Numbered from the stretch's first letter, positions 24,779 to 32,959 are shown. The stretch is DNA of 64,000 bases from Flavobacteriales bacterium (GCA_015075325.1 JABTUP010000007.1:1-64000); one strand, 5' to 3'. Notes: generated by a model not told the origin, from the letters alone. A program made the numbers and translations.

Positions 24779-24786
24779 TAACTTTG
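24779..24786 (+). promoter_or_regulatory. -7 promoter element of the carotenoid operon
   Basis: TAACTTTG lies 15 nt before the crtI ATG at 24802. This predicts a short leader of about 9 nt. Confidence 0.6.
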
Positions 24787-24801
24787 GTAAAAAATTACAA
24801 G

Positions 24802-26310
24802 ATGATAAATAACATAAAAATTAAAAAAGTAGTCATAATTGGTTCCGGGTTTTCATCATTATCAGCAGCATGTTATTTAGCAAAAGCTGGTTATGAAGTA
24901 ACTGTTTTAGAAAAAAATGATACCATAGGAGGCAGAGCCCGCCAGTTAAAAAAAGAAGGTTTTTTATTTGATATGGGACCAACGTGGTATTGGATGCCTG
25001 ATGTTTTTGAACGCTTTTTTAGTGATTTCAATAAATTGCCATCTGATTATTACGAGTTAAAAAAACTTAATCCGGCTTATCAAGTTTATTTCAACTTAAT
25101 GGATTCAATAACCATTCATGATAATCTAAAAGAAATTTACGATGTTTTTGAACGAGAAGAAAAAGGGAGTTCTATACATTTAAAGGCTTTTTTAAAATCG
25201 GCAAAAGAAAACTATGATATAGCCATCAAAGATTTGGTTTACAATCCTGGAGTTTCTATTACCGAGTTAATTACGCCTCAAACCATAACTAAACTCAATC
25301 AGTTTTTTACCACCATAAGCAACCAAGTTAGAGCTAAAATAAAGAGCAAAAAACTCATTCAAATTTTAGAATTTCCGGTGTTGTTTTTGGGTGCAAAACC
25401 AAGTAATACACCTGCTTTTTACAATTTTATGAACCATGCCGACTTTGGTTTAGGCACTTGGCATCCAGTTGGTGGCATGTTCGAAGTGGTTAAAGCCTTG
25501 GAAAACCTTGCTTTGAGTTTAGGTGTTACGATTAAAACAAAACAAAACATTTCTAAAATTGTAGTTGAAAACGAAAAAGCAATTGCCGTTCAGGTTGGCA
25601 ATCAGGTTGTTTTTGCAGATGTTATTTTAAGTGGAGCCGATTATCACCATACCGAGACTCTTTTGTCTAAAGAATACCGAGTTTATACCGAAAATTATTG
25701 GGAAAATAAAACCTTTGCTCCATCGTCGTTGTTGTTTTATGTTGGTTTTGACAAAAAACTTAAAAATGTTTCTCACCATACCTTGTTTTTTGACACCGAT
25801 TTTGATGAGCATGCAAAAGACATCTACGACAACAAAAAATGGCCAGAAAAACCATTGTTTTATGCCAGTTTCCCTAGTGTAACCGACCACAATTTTGCTC
25901 CACAAGGCAAAGAAGCAGCCACATTTTTAATTCCTATAGCTCCAGGAATTGAAGATACCAATGAAATTAGAGAGGCATATTTCAACAAAATTATTACCCG
26001 ACTAGAAGAAGTTACCCAACAATCGGTAAAAGACAGCATCATTTTTAAAGATTCATACTGCGTTAAAGATTTTATTGCTGATTACAATTCATACAAAGGA
26101 AATGCCTACGGAATGGCAAATACCTTAATGCAAACTGCTTTTTTACGTCCAAAAATGAAAAGCAAAAAAGTAAACAACCTATTTTTTACTGGTCAGCTTA
26201 CCGTTCCAGGTCCAGGAGTTCCTCCATCCCTTATTTCAGGAAAAATAGTTGCCGAACAAATTGTTAAACACCATCCAATACTTAAAAGTTATGAAGAAAC
26301 AGTTATTTGA
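24802..26310 (+). CDS. crtI: Phytoene desaturase CrtI
   Basis: A 502-residue FAD-dependent desaturase that turns phytoene into lycopene. The ATG at 24802 follows the promoter; the longer frame back to 24694 has no family match. The N-terminal dinucleotide site is VVIIGSGFSSLSAACYLAKA with the second Glu in VTVLEKNDTIGGRAR. FDMGPTWYWMPD is typical of CrtI-type desaturases, and the C-terminal FAD motif is NLFFTGQLTVPGPGVPPSLI. The crtB ATG lies inside its last codons (20-nt overlap), so the two are translationally coupled. Confidence 0.95.
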   Translation: MINNIKIKKVVIIGSGFSSLSAACYLAKAGYEVTVLEKNDTIGGRARQLKKEGFLFDMGPTWYWMPDVFERFFSDFNKLPSDYYELKKLNPAYQVYFNLMDSITIHDNLKEIYDVFEREEKGSSIHLKAFLKSAKENYDIAIKDLVYNPGVSITELITPQTITKLNQFFTTISNQVRAKIKSKKLIQILEFPVLFLGAKPSNTPAFYNFMNHADFGLGTWHPVGGMFEVVKALENLALSLGVTIKTKQNISKIVVENEKAIAVQVGNQVVFADVILSGADYHHTETLLSKEYRVYTENYWENKTFAPSSLLFYVGFDKKLKNVSHHTLFFDTDFDEHAKDIYDNKKWPEKPLFYASFPSVTDHNFAPQGKEAATFLIPIAPGIEDTNEIREAYFNKIITRLEEVTQQSVKDSIIFKDSYCVKDFIADYNSYKGNAYGMANTLMQTAFLRPKMKSKKVNNLFFTGQLTVPGPGVPPSLISGKIVAEQIVKHHPILKSYEETVI

Positions 26311-27124
26311 TCAGGTATCGATTAAAAGTAGCAAATTAGTTACTAAAGAATACAGCACTTCGTTTTCAATTGCTGTTAATATGTTGGCTCCATCAATTCG
26401 TGATGCCATTTACAGTATTTATGGTTTTGTTCGTTTTGCCGATGAAATTGTAGATTCGTTTCACGAATACAACAAAGTGGATTTGTTAAACGAATTTGAA
26501 TTGGAATATTACAAAGCCATGACAAACGACATTAGCTTAAATCCAATTTTAAACTCGTTTCAGCAAACAGTGAAAAAATACAATATTCCAGATGAGTTGA
26601 TAAGTGCTTTTATGAAAAGTATGCGAATGGATTTGCACAAAAACGAATACCATACTCATCAAGAATATCAAGAATACATTTATGGCTCGGCAGATGTAGT
26701 GGGTTTAATGTGTTTAAAAGTATTTGTAAATGGCGACGACCAAAAATACAACGAACTAAAAGATGCAGCCATGAGTTTGGGTTCAGCTTTCCAAAAAGTG
26801 AACTTTTTGAGGGATTTAAAAGACGATGTAAACGATTTGTCAAGAACCTATTTTCCTGGAGTTAATTTAAAATCGCTAACACCCGAAAACAAACAGTTGA
26901 TTATTGATGAAATTGAACACGATTTTAAATTGGCTTATGCTGGTATTGTTCGTTTGCCTAACGAAGCTAAGTTTGGTGTTTACACAGCGTTTGTTTATTA
27001 CAAATCGTTGTTGCAAAAGTTAAAAAATACACCATCACATCAAATTATAGAAAAACGAATAAGGGTTTCAAATCCTGCTAAAGTGGGTTTATTGGCTAAA
27101 TCTTTTTCGGAACTCCTTAGATGA
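26291..27124 (+). CDS. crtB: Phytoene synthase CrtB, C-terminus rewritten by an IS insertion
   Basis: A 277-residue squalene/phytoene synthase that condenses two GGPP to phytoene. The ATG at 26291 overlaps crtI. Asp-rich motifs are GFVRFADEIVDSF (residues 38-50) and LRDLKDDVNDL; YFPGV is also conserved. The last five codons, SELLR, and the TGA come from the left terminal repeat of the IS element at 27108-28637. Rejoining the flanks after removing the IS and one target copy gives AKSFFALKLNLL and a TAA at 28669-28671, typical of flavobacterial CrtB. The protein therefore lost about nine residues and gained five, and probably stays active since the catalytic core is untouched. Confidence 0.93.
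   Translation: MKKQLFDQVSIKSSKLVTKEYSTSFSIAVNMLAPSIRDAIYSIYGFVRFADEIVDSFHEYNKVDLLNEFELEYYKAMTNDISLNPILNSFQQTVKKYNIPDELISAFMKSMRMDLHKNEYHTHQEYQEYIYGSADVVGLMCLKVFVNGDDQKYNELKDAAMSLGSAFQKVNFLRDLKDDVNDLSRTYFPGVNLKSLTPENKQLIIDEIEHDFKLAYAGIVRLPNEAKFGVYTAFVYYKSLLQKLKNTPSHQIIEKRIRVSNPAKVGLLAKSFSELLR
27100..27107. repeat. 8-bp target-site duplication, left copy
   Basis: ATCTTTTT directly precedes the left terminal repeat and is repeated directly after the right one at 28638-28645. Eight base pairs is the size expected for IS1595-family insertion. Confidence 0.85.
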
Positions 27125-27134
27125 TGGTAGTTCA
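27108..27134. repeat. Left terminal inverted repeat of the IS element
   Basis: 27 bp, identical to the reverse complement of 28611-28637. In the crtB frame it encodes the last residues and supplies a stop codon (TGA at 27122-27124). Confidence 0.92.
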
Positions 27135-27146
27135 CTATTTTTATTG

Positions 27147-28076
27147 CTATAATTCACTTTTTACTCCTTTCTTTGGTTTCATGTTTATAAAGCATTTTTC
27201 ATCTTCAACTGCTTCGTTTAGTAAATCGTGAAACATTTGTTTGTTATTTCTGTTGTTGTAACGGTACGCAAATTCAGAAATATAAAAAGGTAGATACCTT
27301 TTTGATAAATGATGATACTGCCCTGTTATACCTCTTTTTATAATAGCCCAAAATGATTCAATAGTATTGGTATTTAAGCCATAACTTGAAAATTCATCTT
27401 TATGTTTAACCATGTATCGTTGAATTATCTTATCAAACTCTTGGGTATATTCTTTTCCCTCATCAGTTATTAAAACAGACCTATCTGCTTTTATATTACT
27501 TTTCAGTAGGTTTAATAATTCTAGTGTTTCAGTATCTTTTTTAACGTGTTTGGCTATTACTTTACCGTTTGGTTTTTTCTCGATATAACCAATAATTTGT
27601 TCTTTGTCTGCTCCTTTACCACGCTTATGTTTTATCCTATCTACTTTTTTATTGGTTTTTCTGGGTTTACCTCCAATATAAGTAGAATCTGATTGTATGA
27701 TACCCTCTAAAATATATGATTGGTCTTGCATAGCACACCTTATACGCATTGATGTGTACCATGCTGTATTCCATGAAACATCTAAGTTTCTTGACAATTG
27801 CATTGCACTCAATCCTTTTTTAGCCGACAACATTAAGTGGATAGCATAAAACCATTTTTGCAATGGTAAGCGAGTACCCTCAAATATAGTATCTTTCAGT
27901 ACGCTAAAAGATTTGTTTTCATCGTTACAATGCCAACGTAACTCACTCTTAAATTTAGTAACATTTGTAGAGCCACAGTTTACGCAAACTGGCTCATCTT
28001 TCCACCTTAAATATTCAAGGTGGTTTAAGCAATCTTTTTGCGTTGGAAAGGTTTTATATATTTCGTGGATATTCAT
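27147..28076 (-). CDS. IS1595-family (ISXO2-like) DDE transposase
   Basis: A 309-residue transposase. The N-terminal zinc-ribbon has CVNCGSTNVTKFKSELRWHC (residues 32-51). The ISXO2-like catalytic core follows: IIQSDSTYIGGKPRK (first Asp; the residue after it is Ser where Glu is usual), SVLITDEGKEYTQEF (second Asp) and TNTIESFWAIIKRGITGQYHH (Glu). The C-terminus ends FRYNNRN-like (EFAYRYNNRNNKQMF). The sequence is full length with no frameshift, so activity is plausible. It starts 5 bp after the passenger gene stop. Confidence 0.95.
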   Translation of the reverse strand: MNIHEIYKTFPTQKDCLNHLEYLRWKDEPVCVNCGSTNVTKFKSELRWHCNDENKSFSVLKDTIFEGTRLPLQKWFYAIHLMLSAKKGLSAMQLSRNLDVSWNTAWYTSMRIRCAMQDQSYILEGIIQSDSTYIGGKPRKTNKKVDRIKHKRGKGADKEQIIGYIEKKPNGKVIAKHVKKDTETLELLNLLKSNIKADRSVLITDEGKEYTQEFDKIIQRYMVKHKDEFSSYGLNTNTIESFWAIIKRGITGQYHHLSKRYLPFYISEFAYRYNNRNNKQMFHDLLNEAVEDEKCFINMKPKKGVKSEL

Positions 28077-28081
28077 TTAAG

Positions 28082-28567
28082 TTAGGTTTGTGTATTATTG
28101 TAATCCATAATTACTTTTTTAATTTTTTCATTCAAGTCTTTTGGAATAGGTTTTAAGCCTTTTATCTCATCAGATGTAAATCCTAAATAAGCTAACTCAC
28201 TTGGAGTAAATCTGTTATTTAATTCATTTAAATAAGCCCCTGTAATATTAGGGTTACTTGATATTATAGCATTAATTAAACTTATTCTTAAAGCATGGTC
28301 GTAAATAGCTAAATTTAACCAATTAATATAATTTGAAATTATATCTTTAATCTTCCAATAAGCTAAGAGTATAACCCCAATTGTAACAACTGAAATTGAT
28401 ATTATTAACCCGAAATTATTTATTAAAAAATGAATCATAACATTAGTATTATTAATAAATGGTTTAAGTGTTACTTTTAAAACATACAAACTTCCATGTC
28501 CTACTATAAGCCATATTATTTTATATAATCTTTCTTTTGTAAAGAATTTTTCTTGTTTATTTTCCAT
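28082..28567 (-). CDS. IS passenger gene: small membrane protein of unknown function
   Basis: A 161-residue protein lying wholly within the IS terminal repeats and immediately upstream of the transposase. It has a hydrophobic segment at about residues 15-35 (IIWLIVGHGSLYVLKVTL) and a clearer membrane helix at about 47-70 (FLINNFGLIISISVVTIGVI). A soluble helical C-terminus (RISLINAIISSNPNITGAYL, FTPSELAYLGFTSDEIKGLK) follows. I recognise no family. Its position suggests a role carried by the element, not by the host operon. Confidence 0.75.
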   Translation of the reverse strand: MENKQEKFFTKERLYKIIWLIVGHGSLYVLKVTLKPFINNTNVMIHFLINNFGLIISISVVTIGVILLAYWKIKDIISNYINWLNLAIYDHALRISLINAIISSNPNITGAYLNELNNRFTPSELAYLGFTSDEIKGLKPIPKDLNEKIKKVIMDYNNTQT

Positions 28568-28590
28568 GATTTTTGAGTTTTAGTTTAACC

Positions 28591-28598
28591 CAAAAATA
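28591..28598 (-). promoter_or_regulatory. Candidate -7 promoter element inside the IS
   Basis: Read on the minus strand this is TATTTTTG, a match to TAnnTTTG. It lies 23 nt upstream of the passenger gene ATG and would drive passenger gene and transposase. Confidence 0.45.
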
Positions 28599-28610
28599 CA
28601 TTTAATTTAT

Positions 28611-28637
28611 TGAACTACCATCATCTAAGGAGTTCCG
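28611..28637. repeat. Right terminal inverted repeat of the IS element
   Basis: 27 bp, perfect complement of the left repeat at 27108-27134. The direct repeat ATCTTTTT follows at once. Confidence 0.92.
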
Positions 28638-28645
28638 ATCTTTTT
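28638..28645. repeat. 8-bp target-site duplication, right copy
   Basis: ATCTTTTT, identical to 27100-27107. The sequence after it resumes the original crtB frame (GCA TTA AAA...) up to a TAA at 28669-28671. Confidence 0.85.
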
Positions 28646-28691
28646 TTGCATTAAAACTAAATTTATTGTAATTTTCTAAAAGTTTTACAAC

Positions 28692-29231
28692 ATGGAAGAA
28701 CCACAGGTAATATTAGTAAACGAAAAAGATCAAGTTTTAGGTACTATGCCTAAAATGGAAGCACATCTGAAAGGAGAGTTGCATAGAGCTATTTCTGTTT
28801 TTATTTTTGATATGGACGGCAATTGGTTGTTGCAAAAAAGGGCTCCTTACAAATACCATTCTGCCAACTTATGGACCAACACGTGTTGCTCTCATCCATA
28901 TCCAAATGAAACTTCGATTGATGCTGCAAACCGAAGATTGCTGGAGGAAATGGGTTTGGAATGTGAGTTAAATTTTGCTTTTAAATATTTGTATAAAGCT
29001 GAATTAGACAACAATTTAATCGAACATGAATTAGACCACGTATTTATTGGTTTTACCAACCAAATTCCTTTGCCCGACTCTGAAGAAGTTTCCGAATGGA
29101 AAACAGCTTCGTTTTTTGATATTGATCAGGATATTGAGTTGTATCCCGAAAGATATACCGAATGGTTTAAATTGCTTTACAAAAAAGTGAACTTGCATTT
29201 GGTTTTAGAAACTACTTTTCGAAAAAATTAA
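28692..29231 (+). CDS. idi: Isopentenyl-diphosphate delta-isomerase, type I
   Basis: A 179-residue Nudix-fold enzyme that interconverts IPP and DMAPP, feeding the carotenoid pathway. The catalytic Cys sits in WTNTCCSHPY, the Nudix-like helix is AANRRLLEEMGLECEL with its Glu residues, and the second Glu region is ELDHVFIGF. Its ATG lies 20 bp after the original crtB stop, so before the IS insertion it was tightly linked to crtB; crtZ follows by 6 bp. Confidence 0.94.
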   Translation: MEEPQVILVNEKDQVLGTMPKMEAHLKGELHRAISVFIFDMDGNWLLQKRAPYKYHSANLWTNTCCSHPYPNETSIDAANRRLLEEMGLECELNFAFKYLYKAELDNNLIEHELDHVFIGFTNQIPLPDSEEVSEWKTASFFDIDQDIELYPERYTEWFKLLYKKVNLHLVLETTFRKN

Positions 29232-29237
29232 AAAATC

Positions 29238-29678
29238 ATGATTTTTACTTTAATTACATTGGCTACTTTTATAGCTATGGAAGGTGTTGCATGGCTTGCT
29301 CATAAATATATTATGCATGGTTTTTTATGGAGTTTACATGAAGACCATCACACCAAAAACCCCAATTCGTTTTTTGAAAAAAACGATTATTTCTTTGTCA
29401 TTTTTGCTGTTCCAGGCATAACTTGTATTTTGTTGGGAACTGTTTTTGAAGTTCCATATACTTTACCCATTGGTTTAGGCATTGCCATTTATGGATTTGC
29501 CTATTTCTGGGTTCACGAAATTTTTATTCACCAACGATTTAAGTTTTTAAGAAACAGCAACTTAACTTATTTTAAAGCAATAAGAAGAGCCCATAAAATA
29601 CACCACAAACATTTGGGTAAAGAGCATGGCGAATGTTTCGGTATGTTGTGGGTACCACTTAAATATTTTAAAAATTAA
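29238..29678 (+). CDS. crtZ: Beta-carotene hydroxylase CrtZ
   Basis: A 146-residue membrane di-iron hydroxylase that turns beta-carotene into zeaxanthin. The His clusters are HKYIMHGFLWSLHEDHH (residues 22-38) and HEIFIHQRF, RAHKIHHKHLGKEHGE. Three or four membrane helices are visible. The length is normal for the short bacterial CrtZ. It is 4 bp from the lycopene cyclase gene. Confidence 0.94.
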   Translation: MIFTLITLATFIAMEGVAWLAHKYIMHGFLWSLHEDHHTKNPNSFFEKNDYFFVIFAVPGITCILLGTVFEVPYTLPIGLGIAIYGFAYFWVHEIFIHQRFKFLRNSNLTYFKAIRRAHKIHHKHLGKEHGECFGMLWVPLKYFKN

Positions 29679-29682
29679 CCAA

Positions 29683-30378
29683 GTGAAAAGTCTTTATCTA
29701 ATTTTATTATTAGCTTCTTTTGCTGTTCCATTTGTTTACAGCTTCGAGAAAAAAATGAATTTCATTAAACATTGGAAAGCCGTTTTTCTATCTATTGCTT
29801 TAGTTGCATCTTTTTATATTGTTTGGGATGTTATTTTTACTTATGCTGGAGTTTGGGGTTTTAACCCCGATTATTTTATTGGATTTACCATTTTTAAATT
29901 ACCCATAGAAGAATGGATGTTCTTCATCCTTATTCCTTACGCAAGTTTGTTTATTCATTATGCTTTACAGTATTTTTTTCCAGCAGTTCAACTGTCGGAT
30001 AAATTGGTGAAATGGTTAACAATTACTTTAATTGGATTTCTGTTTTTGTTGGTTCTGTTATTTTTTGACAGACTGTACACTTTAATCAATTCCCTTGTAC
30101 TTATTGGAGCTTTAATTTTAGGTTTAAAAGACAAGTTCAACATTCTCAACCGATTTTTTCTTTCGTATTTAGTTATTTTAATTCCGTTTACCATCGTAAA
30201 TGGTATTTTAACAGGTAGTTTTATAACTGAACCCATTGTTTGGTACAACAATCAAGAAAATTTAGGAATACGGTTCTTTACCATTCCACTTGAAGATTTC
30301 GGCTACACTTTTAGCTTAATGTTTTTAAATTTATTGTTGATTGAGCGTTTTAAAATTATTTTTAACACCAACAAATGA
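29683..30378 (+). CDS. crtYcd: Lycopene cyclase, fused CrtYc-CrtYd type
   Basis: A 231-residue heterodimer-type cyclase fused in one chain, with about six or seven membrane helices. A GTG at 29683, just after the crtZ stop, is preferred over a frame extended into crtZ. The tandem PxE(E/D) motifs that define this family are both present: PIEEWMFFILIPYASLFI in the first half and PLEDFGYTFSLMFLNLLL in the second. It cyclises lycopene to beta-carotene. Its stop overlaps the next ATG (ATGA). Confidence 0.9.
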   Translation: MKSLYLILLLASFAVPFVYSFEKKMNFIKHWKAVFLSIALVASFYIVWDVIFTYAGVWGFNPDYFIGFTIFKLPIEEWMFFILIPYASLFIHYALQYFFPAVQLSDKLVKWLTITLIGFLFLLVLLFFDRLYTLINSLVLIGALILGLKDKFNILNRFFLSYLVILIPFTIVNGILTGSFITEPIVWYNNQENLGIRFFTIPLEDFGYTFSLMFLNLLLIERFKIIFNTNK

Positions 30379-31283
30379 AAAAAGTAGTTATAACAGGCGG
30401 TACAGGATTGGTTGGCAAAACGCTCACTAAGCTATTGATTTCAAAAGGATTTGAAGTTGTTGTGCTAACTCGAAACCAAAAACTAGCTACTCAATTCACC
30501 AACTTCAGTTTTTGGGATGTTGATAACGAAATTATTGATGAGCAATTGATAAATACAACTGATTACATAATTCATTTAGCTGGCGAAGGAATTGCTGATA
30601 AACGTTGGAGTTTATCGAGAAAAAAACAAATTTTAGAAAGTAGAATCAAACCTTTAAAACTTATTTATAATGTACTTCAAAAAAATCCCTATCAGTTAAA
30701 GGCAATAGTATCGGCATCAGGTGTTGGGTATTATGGAGCTATTACTTCAGATAATATATTTACTGAGGAAGATGTTTCGGCTACCGATTTTTTAGGGCAA
30801 ACTTGTCAGCTTTGGGAAGACGAAGTGGATAAATTCAACACATTAAATGTTAGAACAGTAAAATTGCGAACAGGAATAGTTTTAGCTGAAAATGGTGGTG
30901 CTTTAAAAAAAATGGCACTACCTTTTAAGTTCGGTTTTGGATGTGCAATTGGTAGCGGAAAACAATACATGCCTTGGATTTCATTAAATGATTTGTGCAA
31001 CATGTATTTGTTTGCTATAGATAACAATCATGTTTCTGGAGCTTACAATGCAGTAATCGAGGATGAAACCACCAATTTATCATTCAGTAAAACTTTAGCA
31101 AAAAGTCTGAACAAGAGCATTTGGTTACCAAATATTCCATCACTTTTGCTAAAAATTGTTTTAGGAGAAATGGCTACATTACTACTCGAAGGGAGTAGGG
31201 TAAGTAATAAAAAAATAACTAGTCAAGGATTTGTTTTTCAAGATGTTGATTTGAGTTGTTTGCTAAACAAAACAATTGACTAA
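30375..31283 (+). CDS. TIGR01777/SDR39U1-type NAD(P)-binding protein
   Basis: A 302-residue extended short-chain dehydrogenase-like protein. The cofactor site is VVITGGTGLVGKTLTKLLIS. The family-specific segments LAGEGIADKRWSLSRKKQIL and VSASGVGYYGAI (with the YYG of this group) are present, as is a C-terminal DUF1731-like end with LPNIPSLLLKIVLGEMATLL. Function in bacteria is unclear. It overlaps the lycopene cyclase stop by 4 nt, so it is the last gene of the carotenoid transcript; whether it acts in the pathway is not known. Confidence 0.85.
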   Translation: MKKVVITGGTGLVGKTLTKLLISKGFEVVVLTRNQKLATQFTNFSFWDVDNEIIDEQLINTTDYIIHLAGEGIADKRWSLSRKKQILESRIKPLKLIYNVLQKNPYQLKAIVSASGVGYYGAITSDNIFTEEDVSATDFLGQTCQLWEDEVDKFNTLNVRTVKLRTGIVLAENGGALKKMALPFKFGFGCAIGSGKQYMPWISLNDLCNMYLFAIDNNHVSGAYNAVIEDETTNLSFSKTLAKSLNKSIWLPNIPSLLLKIVLGEMATLLLEGSRVSNKKITSQGFVFQDVDLSCLLNKTID

Positions 31284-31285
31284 AA

Positions 31286-32827
31286 TCATTCCTTCTTTAG
31301 AACGATATCTTTTTTAATTAAACTTCTGAAATCACTTTTTCCGAGTATCTCCATATCCTCAAAGTAATTTTTAAAACCAGGAACTTCAATCATCATGTTA
31401 AATTTACCTTGAGGTAAAATAATAATGTATCTTCCTGTAATGGGGTTGGTTAAATAACTTCCATAAAGTTCGTCAGTTTGCAAATCAATAACAGAAATAA
31501 ACACATCTTTAATGATATCGGTGGTATCTTCAGTAGTTACAAAGCCTTTAATTACTGTGTATTCTGGCTCAACCTCATTAAAAGTAACCGAATAGATATC
31601 ATAATCACCTAAACCCTCAGCTCTTAATGCAGAAATGTAACCAGTTCTACCATTTTCCGATTCTCTAAAATTGGTATTATCTTCTGGTGTGTTAATTGGA
31701 AATCCAACATTTTTAACATCTGTCCAAATACGTTTTACGTTATCCCAAGAAGCTTTAAAAATATCATATCCACCCATGCTGGTATGTCCTTTTGAGCTAA
31801 AATACAACGATTTTCCATCGGCAGTAATGTTGGGGAAATCTTCGTCAAATGGGGTATTTATAGATGGTCCTAAGTTTTGAGCTGGAGCCCAATCGCCGTT
31901 AGGTAGTTTTAACGACATGTATAAATCAACACCTCCAAATCCACCTTCTCTATCGCTAGCAAAGTAAATTACATCGCCATTTTTTGAGATAGTTGCAGCT
32001 ATTTCATGATTTTTGGAGTTGATGGTTTTGGGCAGTTTTTGAAGATTTTTTATTTCTTCATTTTCAAATTCGGCAATAAATAAATCGCCAAAATGTTGTT
32101 CGTTTTCAAAGTAAAACAATAAGAAATCACCATCTGGCGACATACCAACAATTTCTTCATTTCCATTATGGGTATTTATGTTTTGATCTAAAATTCTAGA
32201 TTTGGTTAATTCTCCATTTTTTGTTTTAGAAAAATAAATTTGAGAGGTAAAAGAACCATCCGTTTGTTTTGAACTACCGTCATCGCGTTTTGAATTATAA
32301 ATTAAAAAACTTTCATCTTTTGCTGCAAATGGGTAATAATCTTTTTCTCTTGAGTTAATTAATGAACCTAAGTTGTTAAAGCTAACATCTAATGGAAATT
32401 TCATTAACTCAATGGCGTTGTAGCAATATTCAATTTGTTTATCGGTATCAAGTAAATTTTCTGGAGCTCCTTTGTTTATGCTTTTAAACTGTTCAAACAT
32501 TTTTATGGCTTCCTGAAAACGATATGCAAAATGATAAGCTCTACCCAATAAATAATAGGTGTTTGGGTCGGGTTCGGGTAGTTGAATTGTTTTTTCCAAA
32601 TAGCTAACCGCTTTTGCTTTGTCGATATTGGTATTTAAGTAACAAACGCCAACTCTATAATTGTACTTAGAATTTTCTGGTTCTTGTTTTAAAAGTTCTA
32701 AATAACTAGTTAAAGCTTGGTTAAAATCGCCCTGATTAAAGCTTTCGCTGGCAGTTTTGCTTAAATTTTCTTGTGAAAATACAAGGTTAAAAAATAGAAT
32801 AAAGAGTAATGAAAAGTATAATCGCAT
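31286..32827 (-). CDS. Secreted TPR and WD40-like (PD40) repeat protein
   Basis: A 513-residue protein. The ATG at 32827 directly precedes a signal peptide (MRLYFSLLFILFFNLVFSQ) and is preferred over a frame reaching 32887. TPRs fill about residues 20-150 (SESFNQGDFNQALTSYLELL). PD40/TolB-like blades follow (VIYFASDREGGFGGVDLYMS, SLYFSSKGHTSMGGYDIF), then a carboxypeptidase-regulatory-like beta domain near the C-terminus. It matches the front part of the OmpA-family protein at 62880-64000 but lacks an OmpA peptidoglycan-binding domain. Similar proteins are linked to gliding/T9SS machinery (PorE/SprF-type context), but no such claim can be made here. Confidence 0.8.
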   Translation of the reverse strand: MRLYFSLLFILFFNLVFSQENLSKTASESFNQGDFNQALTSYLELLKQEPENSKYNYRVGVCYLNTNIDKAKAVSYLEKTIQLPEPDPNTYYLLGRAYHFAYRFQEAIKMFEQFKSINKGAPENLLDTDKQIEYCYNAIELMKFPLDVSFNNLGSLINSREKDYYPFAAKDESFLIYNSKRDDGSSKQTDGSFTSQIYFSKTKNGELTKSRILDQNINTHNGNEEIVGMSPDGDFLLFYFENEQHFGDLFIAEFENEEIKNLQKLPKTINSKNHEIAATISKNGDVIYFASDREGGFGGVDLYMSLKLPNGDWAPAQNLGPSINTPFDEDFPNITADGKSLYFSSKGHTSMGGYDIFKASWDNVKRIWTDVKNVGFPINTPEDNTNFRESENGRTGYISALRAEGLGDYDIYSVTFNEVEPEYTVIKGFVTTEDTTDIIKDVFISVIDLQTDELYGSYLTNPITGRYIIILPQGKFNMMIEVPGFKNYFEDMEILGKSDFRSLIKKDIVLKKE

Positions 32828-32947
32828 TTGGTTCTGTATAAAAAAACAATTAACAAATTTAAAATCAATTTTATCAATACACAACAAATATGTTCGATTA
32901 AATCAATTTTTATATAGATTAATGGTGATTAAATTTGTTTAAAAATG

Positions 32948-32955
32948 TACTTTTG
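32948..32955 (+). promoter_or_regulatory. Candidate -7 element of cdaA
   Basis: TACTTTTG fits TAnnTTTG and ends 4 nt before the cdaA ATG, predicting a nearly leaderless mRNA, as at bamD. Confidence 0.4.
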
Positions 32956-32959
32956 AAAC

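Larger units (their letters stand above)
27108..28637 (-). mobile_element. Complete IS1595-family insertion sequence with a passenger gene
   Basis: The element is 1530 bp long, with perfect 27-bp terminal inverted repeats (27108-27134 beginning CGGAACTCCTTAG, and 28611-28637 its complement) and an 8-bp duplication ATCTTTTT. It holds two minus-strand genes, a 161-residue membrane protein and the DDE transposase, behind a promoter-like TATTTTTG near the right end. It is inserted in the last codons of crtB against the direction of the carotenoid operon. Perfect repeats, intact transposase and intact duplication indicate a recent insertion. Confidence 0.93.

Noticed and set aside
24694-24801. N-terminal extension of CrtI starting at a TTG at 24694
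   Set aside because: It covers the inverted repeat and promoter, and the FAD-binding motif is expected near the N-terminus; the ATG at 24802 fits.
26249-26290. Longer N-terminus of CrtB starting at 26249
   Set aside because: The extra residues are encoded by the end of crtI in another frame; homologous CrtB proteins begin near the ATG at 26291.
28082-28567. Host carotenoid-operon membrane gene
   Set aside because: It lies inside the IS terminal repeats and is on the opposite strand to the operon, so it belongs to the element.
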